From Lutibaculum baratangense AMV1 (GTDB taxonomy: Bacteria > Pseudomonadota > Alphaproteobacteria > Rhizobiales > Tepidamorphaceae), in assembly GCF_000496075.1 (NCBI RefSeq), contig NZ_AWXZ01000039.1:434001-498000 (forward strand): DNA of 64,000 nt, in the 5' to 3' direction. Below, piece after piece: positions 29,910 to 38,667 of the stretch. Positions within the stretch are counted from its first letter, which is position 1. Each line of letters starts with the position of its first letter. The position numbers were made by a program, and so were the translations under genes. A model generated the notes under the pieces. It saw nothing but the letters and a program-made list of their open reading frames with translations. It made no database searches and was not told the origin of the DNA.

Positions 29910-31192
29910 GGCACGGCGGTATCATCGCCGCGGCGATCGAGGTTCTCCAGGACATCGAGACGCGGCACCGACCGGCGACCCTGGCCCTCAAGGACTGGGG
30001 CCTGTCACATCGCTTCGCGGGTTCGGGCGACCGCACCGCCATCGGCAACCTCGTCTTCGACGCGCTGCGGCACAGGAGCTCGATCTCCTGGCGGATGGGC
30101 TCGGATCAGGCGCGCGCGCTGGCGATCGGCGCCCACCGCTTCGTATGGGGCAGCGAGGTCGACGAGATCGAGCGCCTCTTCACGAGCGACCCCCATGCCC
30201 CGGCCGCGCTGTCCGAGGAGGAGCGGGCACGGCTCGAGATCGGTGACCTGGCGGGGGCTCCGCCGGCGGTCATGGGAGACTATCCCGCCTGGCTCGACAG
30301 GGAACTGCGCGACGTCTTCGGCGACGACCTCGTTCCGCAAATGGCGGCACTCGCGGCGCGCGCGCCGATCGACCTGCGGGTGAACACTCTGAAGGCAGAC
30401 CGCGCGAAGGTCATCAAGGCGCTCGGCCGCCTGCCGGTCGAGGAGACGCCGCACTCGCCGGTCGGGTTGCGCATCGCCGCCGGCGAGGGGGCCGCGCGCG
30501 CCCCGAACGTCCAGGCGGACATGTCCTTCAAGAAGGGCTGGTTCGAGATCCAGGACGAGGGCTCCCAACTGGCGGCGCTCCTGACGGGCGCGACGGCCGG
30601 CGAGCAGGTGGCCGACATCTGCGCCGGCGGCGGCGGCAAGACGCTCGCCATGGCGGCCGCGATGCAGGGCAAGGGGCAGGTCCACGCCTGGGATGCCGAC
30701 CGCAACAGGCTCGGCGACATCCACGAGCGCGTGCAGCGTGCGGCGGCCCGCAACGTGCAGATCATCGGCGGCGGGGACGCGGCGCTCCTCGCACCGCTCG
30801 AGGGGCGGATGGACCTCGTGCTGGTGGACGCGCCCTGCAGCGGCACCGGCACGTGGCGGCGCCGCCCCGACGCGAAATGGCGCCTGACGGAGAAGTCGCT
30901 GGACGACAGGCGGCGCGACCAGCGCGAGGCGCTTGCTGCGCTCGCCGCGCCTCTCGTCAGGCCCGGCGGGCGGATCGCCTACGTCACCTGTTCGGTTCTG
31001 CCGAGCGAGAATGACGGTGCCATCGAAGCCTTCCTGGAAGGGCATCCGGGCTTCGGAGTGCGCGCCGACCTGCTCGAGCGGCTGCCAGCGCTGAACGGAG
31101 TTGCGCTTCCGGCTCGACACGGCCTCCTTCTCACGCCACTGGTTGCGGGAACGGATGGCTTCTATGTTTCGGTGCTCGAGCGGCGGGCCTAG
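29906..31192 (+). CDS. RsmB/NOP-family rRNA (cytosine-5) methyltransferase
   Basis: SAM-dependent RNA m5C methyltransferase of 428 residues. An N-terminal all-alpha region (NusB/RsmB-like, to about residue 120) leads into the Rossmann domain: VADICAGGGGKTLAMAAAMQ, LVDAPCSGTGTWRRRPD and the catalytic Cys in YVTCSVLPSENDGAIEAFL. E. coli RsmB modifies C967 of 16S rRNA; this homologue probably modifies rRNA, but the exact base is inferred. Start ATG overlaps the MAPEG stop. Confidence 0.9.
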
Positions 31193-31274
31193 GGAACCCC
31201 TCGATCTCGTGAACGTTCATTTGCCGAACAACACGTGTCCGGGGGCTGTCACCGGAAGTGTTCGGAGAAACCAG

Positions 31275-31733
31275 ATGTCCCTCTACATGAAGCGCGGTGC
31301 GTGCGCTGCTCTCGTTGCTATCATCGCGGCGACGACGACGGTTCCCGCCACAGCGCAGAACCGAGGCGGGTATCGCGATCGCGACGCCTATATAGAGCGT
31401 TACTACAAGAGCAACCGCCACGACGATGAGTATCGTCGCTGGCAGCGCGACCGGCATCGCTGGAGCCAGCGCGACTACGATCGCTGGTATCGCAGCCGCC
31501 ATCGCGGCAGCGACAACGCTGCGGCCGCCATTTTCGGCCTCGCGGCCGGCGCGATCGCCGGTGCGGCCATCAGCAGCGCGAACCGCTCCTCCGGATCCGG
31601 TATCCCCTCTGCGGGCGGTTATCCCGCGGGCTCTGATGGCTGGTACCGCTATTGCTCGAGCAAGTACCGCTCGTTCGATCCCGGCTCGGGCACCTATCTG
31701 GGTTACGACGGCCAGCGGCACTACTGCCGGTAA
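31275..31733 (+). CDS. BA14K family secreted protein
   Basis: Exported protein of 152 residues typical of Hyphomicrobiales. A signal peptide (KRGACAALVAIIAATTTVPATA) is followed by a highly charged Arg/Tyr/Asp-rich stretch (about 30-80), a small hydrophobic glycine-rich segment (NAAAAIFGLAAGAIAGAAIS) and the BA14K C-terminus WYRYCSSKYRSFDPGSGTY ending in YDGQRHYC. The Brucella member is an immunoreactive, lectin-like protein; its role in the envelope is uncertain. GGAGA lies 7 bases before the ATG. A strong terminator follows. Confidence 0.88.
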   Translation: MSLYMKRGACAALVAIIAATTTVPATAQNRGGYRDRDAYIERYYKSNRHDDEYRRWQRDRHRWSQRDYDRWYRSRHRGSDNAAAAIFGLAAGAIAGAAISSANRSSGSGIPSAGGYPAGSDGWYRYCSSKYRSFDPGSGTYLGYDGQRHYCR

Positions 31734-31758
31734 AGGCCACCACGAGTAGCAGCGCGTC

Positions 31759-31797
31759 GAGCCCGCCCCGGCCCAGCCGGGGCGGGCTCCGCTTTTT
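31759..31797 (+). terminator. Rho-independent terminator after the BA14K gene
   Basis: Perfect 14-bp stem GAGCCCGCCCCGGC / GCCGGGGCGGGCTC with a CCA loop, followed by CGCTTTTT. This is a canonical intrinsic terminator and separates the guaB operon from guaA. Confidence 0.92.
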
Positions 31798-31890
31798 GGC
31801 GCCTGCGCCGGCATTCGTCCTGATCGGGGGCCATTGCGAAGCCTGAGCGATTGCCCTAACAGGCTGTCTTTGGAAGAAGGCCTGCCGGAT

Positions 31891-33471
31891 ATGTCCACCG
31901 CCATTGCCGAGCGCTCCGCCGCGCTCCACGACCGCGTGCTCATCATCGATTTCGGGAGTCAGGTGACGCAGCTCATCGCGCGGCGCGTGCGCGAGGCGGG
32001 CGTCTACTGCGAGATCGTGCCGTTCGACAGGGCTCCAGAGGGGTTCGCGCGGCTCGAGCCGCAGGCGGTCATCCTGTCCGGCGGACCGGCGAGCGCGGCG
32101 GAGATGGGCACGCCGCGCGCTCCCCAGGAGATCTTCGAGGCGGGGGTGCCGATCCTCGGGATCTGCTACGGCGAGCAGACGATGTGCGCGCAGCTGGGCG
32201 GCGGGGTCGAGCCATCGGATCACCGGGAGTTCGGCCGCGCCTATCTGACCGTCGAGGACGACTGCCCGCTCTTCGAGGGCGTGTGGGCGAAGGGAGAGCG
32301 TCACGAGGTCTGGATGAGCCACGGCGACCGGGTGACGGCGCTGCCGCCGGGCTTCCGCGTCGTGGGCGTCTCGGACGGCTCCCCGTTCGCCGCGATCTGC
32401 GACGAGAGCCGGCGCTTCTATGCCGTGCAGTTCCACCTGGAGGTGTTCCACACGCCGGATGGGCCGCGGCTGATCGAGAACTTCGTGAGGAAGATCGCGG
32501 GGCTCACGGGCGACTGGTCGATGGCCGCGTTCCGCGAGGAGGCGACGCGCCGCATCCGCGAGCAGGTGGGGCAGGGCAGGGTCATCTCCGGCCTGTCGGG
32601 CGGCGTCGATTCGAGCGTTGCCTCTGTTCTCATCCACGAGGCGATCGGCGAGCAGCTCACCTGCATCTTCGTCGATCACGGCCTCTTGCGGCAGGGAGAG
32701 GCCGAGCAGGTCGTGACGCTCTTCCGCGACCACTACAACATCCCTCTCGTCCACGTGGACGCCGCCGACCGCTTCATCTCCGAGCTCGAGGGCAAGAGCG
32801 ATCCGGAGGAAAAGCGCAAGATCATCGGCCGGCTCTTCATAGAGGTGTTCGAGGAGGAGGCGGCGAAGCTCGGCGGCGCGGATTTCCTGGCGCAGGGCAC
32901 GCTCTACCCCGACGTGATCGAGTCGGTGTCCTTCTCTGGAGGACCCTCGGTGACGATCAAGTCGCACCACAATGTGGGCGGGCTGCCGGAGCGCATGAAG
33001 CTCAGGCTCGTCGAGCCGCTGCGCGAGCTCTTCAAGGACGAGGTGAGGGTGCTCGGCCGCGAGCTCGGCCTGCCTGACAGCTTCGTCGGGCGCCATCCCT
33101 TCCCCGGGCCCGGCCTCGCGATACGCTGCCCGGGCGGCATCACCCGGGAGAAGCTACAGATCCTGCGCAAGGCCGATGCGATCTATCTCGACGAGATCCG
33201 CAAGGCGGGCCTCTACGACGCGATCTGGCAGGCCTTCGCGGTGCTCCTGCCGGTGCAGACGGTCGGCGTCATGGGCGACAGCCGTACCTACGAGTATGTC
33301 TGCGCGCTGCGCGCCGTCACCTCGACCGACGGCATGACGGCCGACTTCTACCATTTCGACATGAGCTTCCTCGGCCGCGCGGCGAACCGGATCGTCAACG
33401 AGGTCAAGGGCATCAACAGAGTGGTCTACGACGTGACCTCGAAGCCCCCCGGCACGATCGAGTGGGAATGA
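31891..33471 (+). CDS. guaA: GMP synthase (glutamine-hydrolysing)
   Basis: Enzyme of 526 residues that aminates XMP to GMP. The class I amidotransferase domain has Cys92 in GICYGEQTM and His182/Glu184 in [13 protein letters not shown]. The ATP-pyrophosphatase domain has the P-loop [16 protein letters not shown], and the dimerisation domain ends KPPGTIEWE. One oddity: Leu183 (codon CTG, 32437-32439) replaces the nearly invariant Pro of the HPEV motif between the two catalytic residues. The ATG at 31891 fits the family; an in-frame ATG at 31834 adds 19 unrelated residues. It stands after a terminator and so has its own promoter. Confidence 0.95.
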   Translation: MSTAIAERSAALHDRVLIIDFGSQVTQLIARRVREAGVYCEIVPFDRAPEGFARLEPQAVILSGGPASAAEMGTPRAPQEIFEAGVPILGICYGEQTMCAQLGGGVEPSDHREFGRAYLTVEDDCPLFEGVWAKGERHEVWMSHGDRVTALPPGFRVVGVSDGSPFAAICDESRRFYAVQFHLEVFHTPDGPRLIENFVRKIAGLTGDWSMAAFREEATRRIREQVGQGRVISGLSGGVDSSVASVLIHEAIGEQLTCIFVDHGLLRQGEAEQVVTLFRDHYNIPLVHVDAADRFISELEGKSDPEEKRKIIGRLFIEVFEEEAAKLGGADFLAQGTLYPDVIESVSFSGGPSVTIKSHHNVGGLPERMKLRLVEPLRELFKDEVRVLGRELGLPDSFVGRHPFPGPGLAIRCPGGITREKLQILRKADAIYLDEIRKAGLYDAIWQAFAVLLPVQTVGVMGDSRTYEYVCALRAVTSTDGMTADFYHFDMSFLGRAANRIVNEVKGINRVVYDVTSKPPGTIEWE

Positions 33472-33517
33472 TTGGGAACGGTCGGATCGTCCCCGGGAGT
33501 TCTCGCCCGCCCGCCTC

Positions 33518-34066
33518 TCAGGCGTTCGTTTCGCGCCATTCTCCGGGTGCCAGCCCATCCACCGTCCAGTCGCCGATACTCCACCTGACGAGGCGCAGCG
33601 TGGGATAGCCGATGGCCGCCGTCATCCGGCGGACCTGGCGGTTGCGGCCTTCGGCGATCGTGATCGAGAGCCACGTGTCGGGCACGCTCTTGCGGTGGCG
33701 GATCGGCGGCACGCGCTCCCACAGAGCCGGCGGGTCGACCACCCTGACGGTCGCCGGCTTGGTCGTCCCGTCCTTCAGAGCGATGCCGCGGCGCAGGGGG
33801 GCGATGTCTTCCTCGCTCGGGCTCCCCTCCACCTGCACCATGTAGCTTTTCGGGAGCTTGAACCTCGGGCTCGAGATGCGGGCCTGCAGCTTCCCGTTGT
33901 CAGTCAGCAGAAGCAGCCCCTCGCTGTCCTTGTCGAGTCGCCCCGCGGGATAGACGCCGGGGATCTGCAGGAACTGCGACAGCGTTGCGCGACGCACCGG
34001 GGCGCGCTCGTCGGTGAACTGCGAAAGCACGTCGTAGGGCTTGTTGAACAGGATGAGCCTCGCCAC
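33518..34066 (-). CDS. rluE: 23S rRNA pseudouridine synthase, RluE type
   Basis: RsuA/RluB/E/F family enzyme of 182 residues. It starts directly with [18 protein letters not shown], without the S4 domain of RsuA/RluB, as in RluE (which makes pseudouridine 2457). The catalytic Asp is in [19 protein letters not shown], and [21 protein letters not shown] is the conserved C-terminal segment. The GTG at 34066 follows GAGGGGG. The long open frame further upstream is not coding-like in this frame. Convergent with guaA. Confidence 0.9.
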   Translation of the reverse strand: MARLILFNKPYDVLSQFTDERAPVRRATLSQFLQIPGVYPAGRLDKDSEGLLLLTDNGKLQARISSPRFKLPKSYMVQVEGSPSEEDIAPLRRGIALKDGTTKPATVRVVDPPALWERVPPIRHRKSVPDTWLSITIAEGRNRQVRRMTAAIGYPTLRLVRWSIGDWTVDGLAPGEWRETNA

Positions 34067-34107
34067 GGCCGCCCCCTCGCACTGCCATCTCCGGTCGTGA
34101 CCATGCC

Positions 34108-34365
34108 CTAGCACAGCCCGGCCGCCAGGGCACCCAGAAGCGCCTCGGCTTCGGTGAGGGGATCGTCGGAGGCGTTCTGCCGCGGGTCGACGATGAGGCG
34201 TCCTCTGCGTCGGAGGGACCGGTAGCCCGCTGTCTTCAGCAGGGCCTCCGCCCGGACAGGCTTCTCTCGAAAGCCGATCGCCGCGGCGGCCGGCCCGATC
34301 TCGAACGTCGCGATGCCGAGCCCGCGGCAGGCGGTCGTCAGTCGCGCGAGCCGGAGGAGGGGCTG
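34108..34365 (-). pseudogene. Start-less 3' gene fragment, truncated next to an IS-end-like sequence
   Basis: An 85-codon open stretch with strong GC3 coding bias but no ATG, GTG or TTG in its 5' part. It runs from a stop at 34366-34368 to TAG at 34108-34110. The peptide looks like real protein ([20 protein letters not shown], then [40 protein letters not shown]). It is probably the C-terminal remains of a gene whose front was lost where the neighbouring IS-like sequence begins. I do not recognise the family. Confidence 0.4.
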
Positions 34366-34423
34366 TCAAACGGCATGGAAGCGGGACCCCGGATCGGCGC
34401 CCAATATGGACCCCGTCGCCGAG
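34364..34423. mobile_element. Remnant resembling an insertion-sequence end (IS21-like?)
   Basis: Begins TGTCAAACGG at the edge of the gene fragment and then shows two similar units 24 bases apart, GGGACCCCGGATCGGCG (34383-34399) and TGGACCCCGTCGCCG (34407-34421). Multiple short repeats inside a TG-ending terminus recall IS21-family ends. No transposase is present. The IS21 assignment is from memory of such ends and is tentative. The rest of the gap up to ccoG (to 34545) holds no gene I can support; the plus-strand frame there overlaps ccoG and looks like an antisense shadow. Confidence 0.35.
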
Positions 34424-34545
34424 GCTCGGCTGGCCGGCACAGTAGAAGTCGCCACCGTCGAGGGGGTTCCGGGCGTGATCTCGCGGGAGCGGAACCGGTG
34501 CCCGCCCGCTCCGTCCGGAGTTGAGTCGGTCGCGACCTCTTGCCG

Positions 34546-36000
34546 TCACCTCGGACGGTGGAAGAGGTTCGTCTCCCTGACCGTCTCGCCCGTCGTCGTG
34601 TCGCTCAGCGTGAAGGCGATCTCTCCCTCCGAGCTTTCGCTGGCGGTGACCAGCACACGGACCTTCTGCGAGGCGTCAGCGCCGAGCTCCAGGGGCACCG
34701 TCTCGTCCTCGACCGCCGCGTAGCCCGGCACCTCGAGAACCGTTCCCTCGGGCGAGGAGAGGTGGACCGTCCGTGCCTCGCCCGACTTGTTCACCAGCCT
34801 GACCTCGTAGGCGTTTCGGATGTCGCCGTTCGAGAGCAGGACAGCGCTCGGATTGCGCACGTGAGACACGCTCATCGCCATGGTCGCGCGCGTGCCGAGG
34901 GAGAGGCCCGGCACCGCGAGCAGGACGAGCGCCGCGGTGGCGAGGGCCATGGTCTTCGGGCGTACGAGGCGAACCCGGCGGCGCGGCTCGCTCCGGCGTC
35001 CTCGCTCGATATTCGTCCAGCTTTCGTAGTCGATCAGCCCGCGCTCGCGACCGATCTTCCCCATCGTGTCGTCGCAGGCGTCGACGCACAGGCCGCAGTT
35101 GATGCACGCGATGCTCGGGCCCTCGCGGATGTCGATGCCCATCGGGCAGACGTTCACGCAGGCCGCGCAGTCGACGCAGTCGCCGGCCGGTAGCCCCGCC
35201 TCGCGTGCGGCCTTCGCCTTCTTCACCGACATGCGCTCTTCGCCGCGGTGGTCGCGGTAGTTCACCGTCAGCGCCTCGGGATCCCATATCGCGCCCTGCA
35301 GGCGCGGCCATGGGCACATGAAGGTGCACACCTTCTCGCGTGCGAAGCCGGCGAGGGCATAGGTCGTGAAGGTGAGGGACAGGATGACGGCGTAGGCGGC
35401 GGTCGAGGCTTCGCCGGTGAAGACCTCGACAAGGAGCGTCGGCGCGTCGGCGAAGTAGAGGATGAAGGCGCCGCCGGTCGCGGAGGCGATGAGCAGCCAG
35501 GCTATGTGCTTCAGGCCGATCTCGGCGATCCGCCTCGGAGTCTTCGGCTCGTACATCTTGCGCAGGCGCTCGCGACGGTCTCCCTCGATCCACCGCTCGA
35601 CGAGCATGAAGAGGTCGGACCAGACAGTCTGCGGGCAGGCGAACCCGCACCAGATGCGGCCGGCCAGAGCATTCATGAGGACGAGGACGACGGTCGCCAG
35701 CACCAGGAGCAGCGTCAGGTAGTAGAGCTCCTGCGGCCAGATCTCGATGCCGAAGAGATAGAAGCGGACCCGCTCCACGTCGAACAGCACCGCCTGCAAT
35801 GGCTGTCCCGGGCCCCGGTCCCAGCGCAGGAAGGGCACGGCGTAGTAGACGAGGAGGCAGATGGTGAGCACGTGCCACTTGATGCGGCGGAAGCGACCCT
35901 CGACGGAGGCCGGCACCACCGCGCCGTTCGGTATGCTCCTGCGTAGTCCCGGCCGGGAGGCAGGCATCTTCCGGCGTTCGTCGATTGGAAGGGCGACCAT
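34546..36000 (-). CDS. ccoG: Cytochrome c oxidase accessory protein CcoG (FixG/RdxA)
   Basis: Membrane ferredoxin-like protein of 484 residues needed for copper loading of cbb3-type oxidase; homologues act as Cu2+ reductases. It has five or so transmembrane helices, CxxxCP-type motifs ([12 protein letters not shown] and [12 protein letters not shown]), two 4Fe-4S motifs ([12 protein letters not shown] and [12 protein letters not shown]) and a C-terminal periplasmic Ig-like domain. The ATG at 36000 follows GAGGA. No ccoNOPQ or ccoHIS genes lie beside it. The long palindrome just upstream suggests control by the nearby Rrf2 regulator. Confidence 0.93.
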   Translation of the reverse strand: MVALPIDERRKMPASRPGLRRSIPNGAVVPASVEGRFRRIKWHVLTICLLVYYAVPFLRWDRGPGQPLQAVLFDVERVRFYLFGIEIWPQELYYLTLLLVLATVVLVLMNALAGRIWCGFACPQTVWSDLFMLVERWIEGDRRERLRKMYEPKTPRRIAEIGLKHIAWLLIASATGGAFILYFADAPTLLVEVFTGEASTAAYAVILSLTFTTYALAGFAREKVCTFMCPWPRLQGAIWDPEALTVNYRDHRGEERMSVKKAKAAREAGLPAGDCVDCAACVNVCPMGIDIREGPSIACINCGLCVDACDDTMGKIGRERGLIDYESWTNIERGRRSEPRRRVRLVRPKTMALATAALVLLAVPGLSLGTRATMAMSVSHVRNPSAVLLSNGDIRNAYEVRLVNKSGEARTVHLSSPEGTVLEVPGYAAVEDETVPLELGADASQKVRVLVTASESSEGEIAFTLSDTTTGETVRETNLFHRPR

Positions 36001-36014
36001 TCCGTCCTCGCGGT

Positions 36015-36047
36015 AGATAAAGATGTATACTAGATGCATCATTATCT
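36015..36047. promoter_or_regulatory. Candidate NsrR/Rrf2 operator upstream of ccoG
   Basis: Imperfect palindrome with arms AGATAAAGATGTAT (36015-36028) and ATGCATCATTATCT (36034-36047) around a 5-base spacer; 12 of 14 arm positions pair. The core ATGYAT-N5-ATGCAT resembles the inverted repeats of characterised NsrR sites (AAGATGYAT type). It lies 15-47 bases before the ccoG start, where binding would block transcription. A second ATGCATCAT occurs before the Rrf2 gene itself. Confidence 0.55.
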
Positions 36048-36113
36048 GCCGAAGGGTCGGCCGGGAATACGTAGAACTCTGGAGGAGGGTGGAAGGGCGC
36101 CGGGTTGGCGAAA

Positions 36114-36476
36114 TCAGCCGCGCGCCCGACGGAGCAGGACCTCCCTCAGCACGACCGCGTGGTTGCGCTCGAGGTTCTTCGCGGCTGTCAGGAGCCGGAG
36201 GCAGCGCCCGGACACGGTCTGCTCGAACGCCTGGAGGGCATCGTCAGCGGCATTCAGTTCCCGCTGATAGGCCTTGTAGAAGTCGTCCCACGACATGCTG
36301 CCGGAGTGATAGAGCTTTCGCAGCTCGCTCGACGGCGTGATGTCCTTCGGCCAGAGGTCGACTGCCGCTTCGTTCTTGCTGAGCCCCCGCGGCCAGAGGC
36401 GGTCGACGAGGACGCGGAGGCCGTCGTCCGGCGAAGACGGCTCATAGACGCGTCCAATCGAGATCGGGCTGTGCAT
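36114..36476 (-). CDS. DUF488 family protein (YeaO-like)
   Basis: Cytosolic protein of 120 residues with the DUF488 landmarks RVYEPSSPDDGLRVLVDRLWPRGLSK and LWPKDITPSSELRKLYH. Its biochemical role is not established; related genes often appear beside truncated haemoglobins or nitrosative-stress genes. The ATG at 36476 is preceded by GAGGGTGAGG. It lies 10 bases after a small membrane-protein gene on the same strand and is probably in its operon. Confidence 0.85.
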   Translation of the reverse strand: MHSPISIGRVYEPSSPDDGLRVLVDRLWPRGLSKNEAAVDLWPKDITPSSELRKLYHSGSMSWDDFYKAYQRELNAADDALQAFEQTVSGRCLRLLTAAKNLERNHAVVLREVLLRRARG

Positions 36477-36486
36477 CACCTCACCC

Positions 36487-36825
36487 TCAGAGCAGCCCGG
36501 CCAGCAGCTCGATCTCCAGGAAGATGCTGAGCGCGCAGGCGTTCGCCGCCCACGAGACGGTGAGCACGCGGGCGAAATCGCCCCAGAAGGGTGCGGCATT
36601 GCGGGTGCACCGCCAGACGGCGACGAGCAGCCATGCCGTATAGGCGAGGAAGGCGATGAGGGCGATCTGCAGCTGGAGGAAGCGCCCGTCGTGCAATGCA
36701 AAGAGAATGACGGCCAGGAGGCAGGCGCTGACGCCGACCCCGTGGAGCCAGAAGACGCGCCACAACGGAGCCCGGCCCTGCCAGGCTTTCAGCTCCGGAT
36801 CGAAGAAGGAGGCGAGGTCCGTCAT
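36487..36825 (-). CDS. Small three-helix membrane protein of unknown function
   Basis: Hypothetical inner-membrane protein of 112 residues. After a soluble 22-residue N-terminus (TDLASFFDPELKAWQGRAPLW) there are three predicted helices, at about 25-43, 50-69 and 85-111, with a Trp/Arg-rich loop (WRCTRNAAPFWGDFARV). I do not recognise a named domain. It sits divergently from the Rrf2 regulator and first in an operon with DUF488, which points to a role in the NO-linked set. Confidence 0.75.
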   Translation of the reverse strand: MTDLASFFDPELKAWQGRAPLWRVFWLHGVGVSACLLAVILFALHDGRFLQLQIALIAFLAYTAWLLVAVWRCTRNAAPFWGDFARVLTVSWAANACALSIFLEIELLAGLL

Positions 36826-36912
36826 GCCGTGCCGAAGGGGTTCGGAGCCCGGGCGGCCAGCGAGCGGTCGCCATCCGGAAGACTACTCCGGTTTGCATCC
36901 GGGCCACAACGC

Positions 36913-36935
36913 ATTAATATGCATCATGAATGTTT
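36913..36935. promoter_or_regulatory. Candidate second Rrf2/NsrR half-site in the divergent promoter
   Basis: ATTAATATGCAT (36913-36924), a CATGA spacer, then ATGTTT (36930-36935): the same ATGCAT-N5-ATGnnT geometry as the ccoG site, and the 9-mer ATGCATCAT is shared. The right arm is degenerate. Its place 17 bases before the Rrf2 start would allow autoregulation and control of the divergent membrane-protein/DUF488 operon. Confidence 0.4.
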
Positions 36936-36951
36936 CTTTTGGACGGCTTCC

Positions 36952-37428
36952 ATGCGACTGACCACCTTCTCCGACTACTCCCTGCGCGTGCTGATGTTTG
37001 CCGCGAGCGTGGGAGACCGGCGGATCACGATCGAAGAGACCGCAAGAGCCTACGGTATCTCGCGAGCGCATCTGATGAAGGTGGTGCAGACCCTTGTCCG
37101 CGCAGGCTTCCTGCGGGCGGTGCGTGGTCGTTCGGGCGGCTTCACGCTGGCGCGGCGCCCGGAGGAGGTCAATCTCGGCGCCGTCGTGCGGGCGACCGAG
37201 CCCGACTTTGCGCTCGTGGAGTGTTTCGCGACGGGCAACCAGTGCGTCATCACCGGGTGCTGCCGACTGCCGAACGTGCTCAACGAGGCGCTGCGGTCCT
37301 TCGTCGAGACGCTCGATCGCTACACGCTGGCGGACATCTTGCTGCGTGAGCGCGACTTCGCCCTGCCGCTTCCCGGTGAGTTGCCTCTGCGCGGTCCGGA
37401 GCTCGCGTCGGCGGGGCCGGCCGACTGA
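36952..37428 (+). CDS. nsrR: Rrf2-family regulator, NsrR-like Fe-S NO sensor
   Basis: DNA-binding repressor of 158 residues. The wHTH is at the N-terminus (RLTTFSDYSLRVLMFAASVGD, then AYGISRAHLMKVVQTLVRAGFLRAVRGRSGGF). The cluster-ligand region ECFATGNQCVITGCCRL has Cys91, Cys98 and Cys103/104, close to the three-Cys pattern of NsrR, whose Fe-S cluster is destroyed by NO. The surrounding genes (haemoglobin, NnrS, NirK) support an NO-sensing role. IscR/RirA are the alternatives, but the spacing is nearer NsrR. Start at ATG 36952. Confidence 0.85.
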   Translation: MRLTTFSDYSLRVLMFAASVGDRRITIEETARAYGISRAHLMKVVQTLVRAGFLRAVRGRSGGFTLARRPEEVNLGAVVRATEPDFALVECFATGNQCVITGCCRLPNVLNEALRSFVETLDRYTLADILLRERDFALPLPGELPLRGPELASAGPAD

Positions 37429-37463
37429 GGCCGCGGATGACATCTCCTGAAGGGCAGAACGCC

Positions 37464-37943
37464 ATGAACCAACTGGACCGCCGTGCGCAGATCATCGCCG
37501 ACATCGTCGCGCGCACCGGCATCGACGAGGACCTGATCGAGCGGCTCGTGCGCCGCTTCTACGCGAAGGTGCGGCAGGACGATCTGCTCGGTCCGATCTT
37601 CGCTGCACGGATCGACGATTGGGAGCCGCACCTTCAGCGCATGTTCGCCTTCTGGTCGTCCGTCGCGCTCATGTCGGGCAGGTATGGCGGACGCCCGATG
37701 GAGAAGCACATGCGGCTGCCGGTGGACGCTGATCATTTCGACCGCTGGCTCGAGATCTTCGAGGAGACGGCGCGCGAACTCTGCAGCCCTGCCGCGGCCG
37801 ATCATTTCGTCGAACGGGCGAGGAACATCGCCCAGAGCCTCGAACTCGGTGTCGCGAGCCATCACGGCGTGCTGGTGATGAAGGGTGAGCGCTTCCGGCA
37901 CGTTGCGCACGATATTCCAGAAGAAGGAGACCGGGCGACATGA
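37464..37943 (+). CDS. Group III truncated haemoglobin (TrHbP type)
   Basis: Haem protein of 159 residues predicted to bind O2/NO and help detoxify NO or reactive nitrogen species. Typical pieces are ARTGIDEDLIERLVRRFYAKVRQDDLLGPIF, WEPHLQRMFAFWSSVALMSGRYGGRPMEKH and the proximal-His helix SPAAADHFVERARNIAQSLELG. The C-terminal 20 residues are an extension. Either ATG 37437 (GAGG upstream) or ATG 37464 (GAAGGG upstream) may start; the family fits 37464. It follows the Rrf2 gene and overlaps the next start (ATGA). Confidence 0.88.
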   Translation: MNQLDRRAQIIADIVARTGIDEDLIERLVRRFYAKVRQDDLLGPIFAARIDDWEPHLQRMFAFWSSVALMSGRYGGRPMEKHMRLPVDADHFDRWLEIFEETARELCSPAAADHFVERARNIAQSLELGVASHHGVLVMKGERFRHVAHDIPEEGDRAT

Positions 37944-38626
37944 CCGGCAGCGACGAGGACGACCGCGGTTACGCTTCTCCCCCCTGCTTCATGCACGAGC
38001 TCGACCCGGCCTGTGCCGGCCTCGTGACCAACGCGAAGCAGGAGGCGGACGTCAAACGCTGGCGCAAGGCGGAGCGGGAGCGCCTGATCGCCGCGCGTCT
38101 CGGCCTGTCGAGCGACACGCGCCGGACGTATGGCGATCGGATCGTTGAGGCGCTGCGCGAGCTGATAGGCAATCCGGCGGGGATCGTCGTCAGCGCCTAC
38201 TGGCCGTTTCGCGGCGAGCCCGACCTTCGCGGCCTGTTCGAGGAGGTGGATGCTGGCGGGGGCAGGGGCGCGCTGCGGATAGTGGTGGAGAGGGGCAGGC
38301 CGCTCATCTTCCGGACGTGGGGCAAGGGCGAGCCGCTCGAGCGCGGGGTGTGGAACATCCCCGTGCCGGCCGGCGGCGAGGAGGTGGTCCCCGACATCGT
38401 CATCTCCCCGGTGGTCGGCTTCGACCCGTCCTGCTACCGGCTGGGATATGGGGGCGGCTTCTTCGACCGGACGCTCGCCGCCCTCCCGAAGAGGCCGCGT
38501 GTCCTCGGCGTCGGCTATGCCCTGCAGGCGATACCCACGATCTACCCGCAGCCGCACGACATCCCGATGGACGTGGTCGTGACCGAGGAAGGCGTGGTGA
38601 CGCCCGTGAAGCGGCCGGCCGACTGA
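37940..38626 (+). CDS. 5-formyltetrahydrofolate cyclo-ligase domain protein with N-terminal SPPCFMHE extension
   Basis: Protein of 228 residues. From about residue 38 it matches 5-FCL (MTHFS), which makes 5,10-methenyl-THF from 5-formyl-THF with ATP; landmarks are VVSAYWPFRGEPDL and the C-terminal YRLGYGGGFFDRTLA. The first 35 residues form an extra segment, YASPPCFMHELDPACAGL, with Cys and His spaced as a possible metal or haem ligand site. This motif is not part of ordinary 5-FCL. Translational overlap with the haemoglobin gene suggests a role in NO or haem metabolism rather than, or in addition to, folate salvage. That reading is inference. Confidence 0.82.
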   Translation: MTGSDEDDRGYASPPCFMHELDPACAGLVTNAKQEADVKRWRKAERERLIAARLGLSSDTRRTYGDRIVEALRELIGNPAGIVVSAYWPFRGEPDLRGLFEEVDAGGGRGALRIVVERGRPLIFRTWGKGEPLERGVWNIPVPAGGEEVVPDIVISPVVGFDPSCYRLGYGGGFFDRTLAALPKRPRVLGVGYALQAIPTIYPQPHDIPMDVVVTEEGVVTPVKRPAD

Positions 38627-38667
38627 AGGGCTGACCCGAAGCGCACACGAAGGAGGAGGTGCCAGCT

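Noticed and set aside
34313-34723. Plus-strand frame across the IS-like remnant
   Set aside because: It runs into the ccoG coding region in antisense and shows no domain; better explained by noncoding remnant plus shadow.
34546-36000. Complete cbb3 oxidase locus implied by ccoG
   Set aside because: Neither ccoNOPQ nor ccoHIS flank it in this window; only the accessory gene is present.
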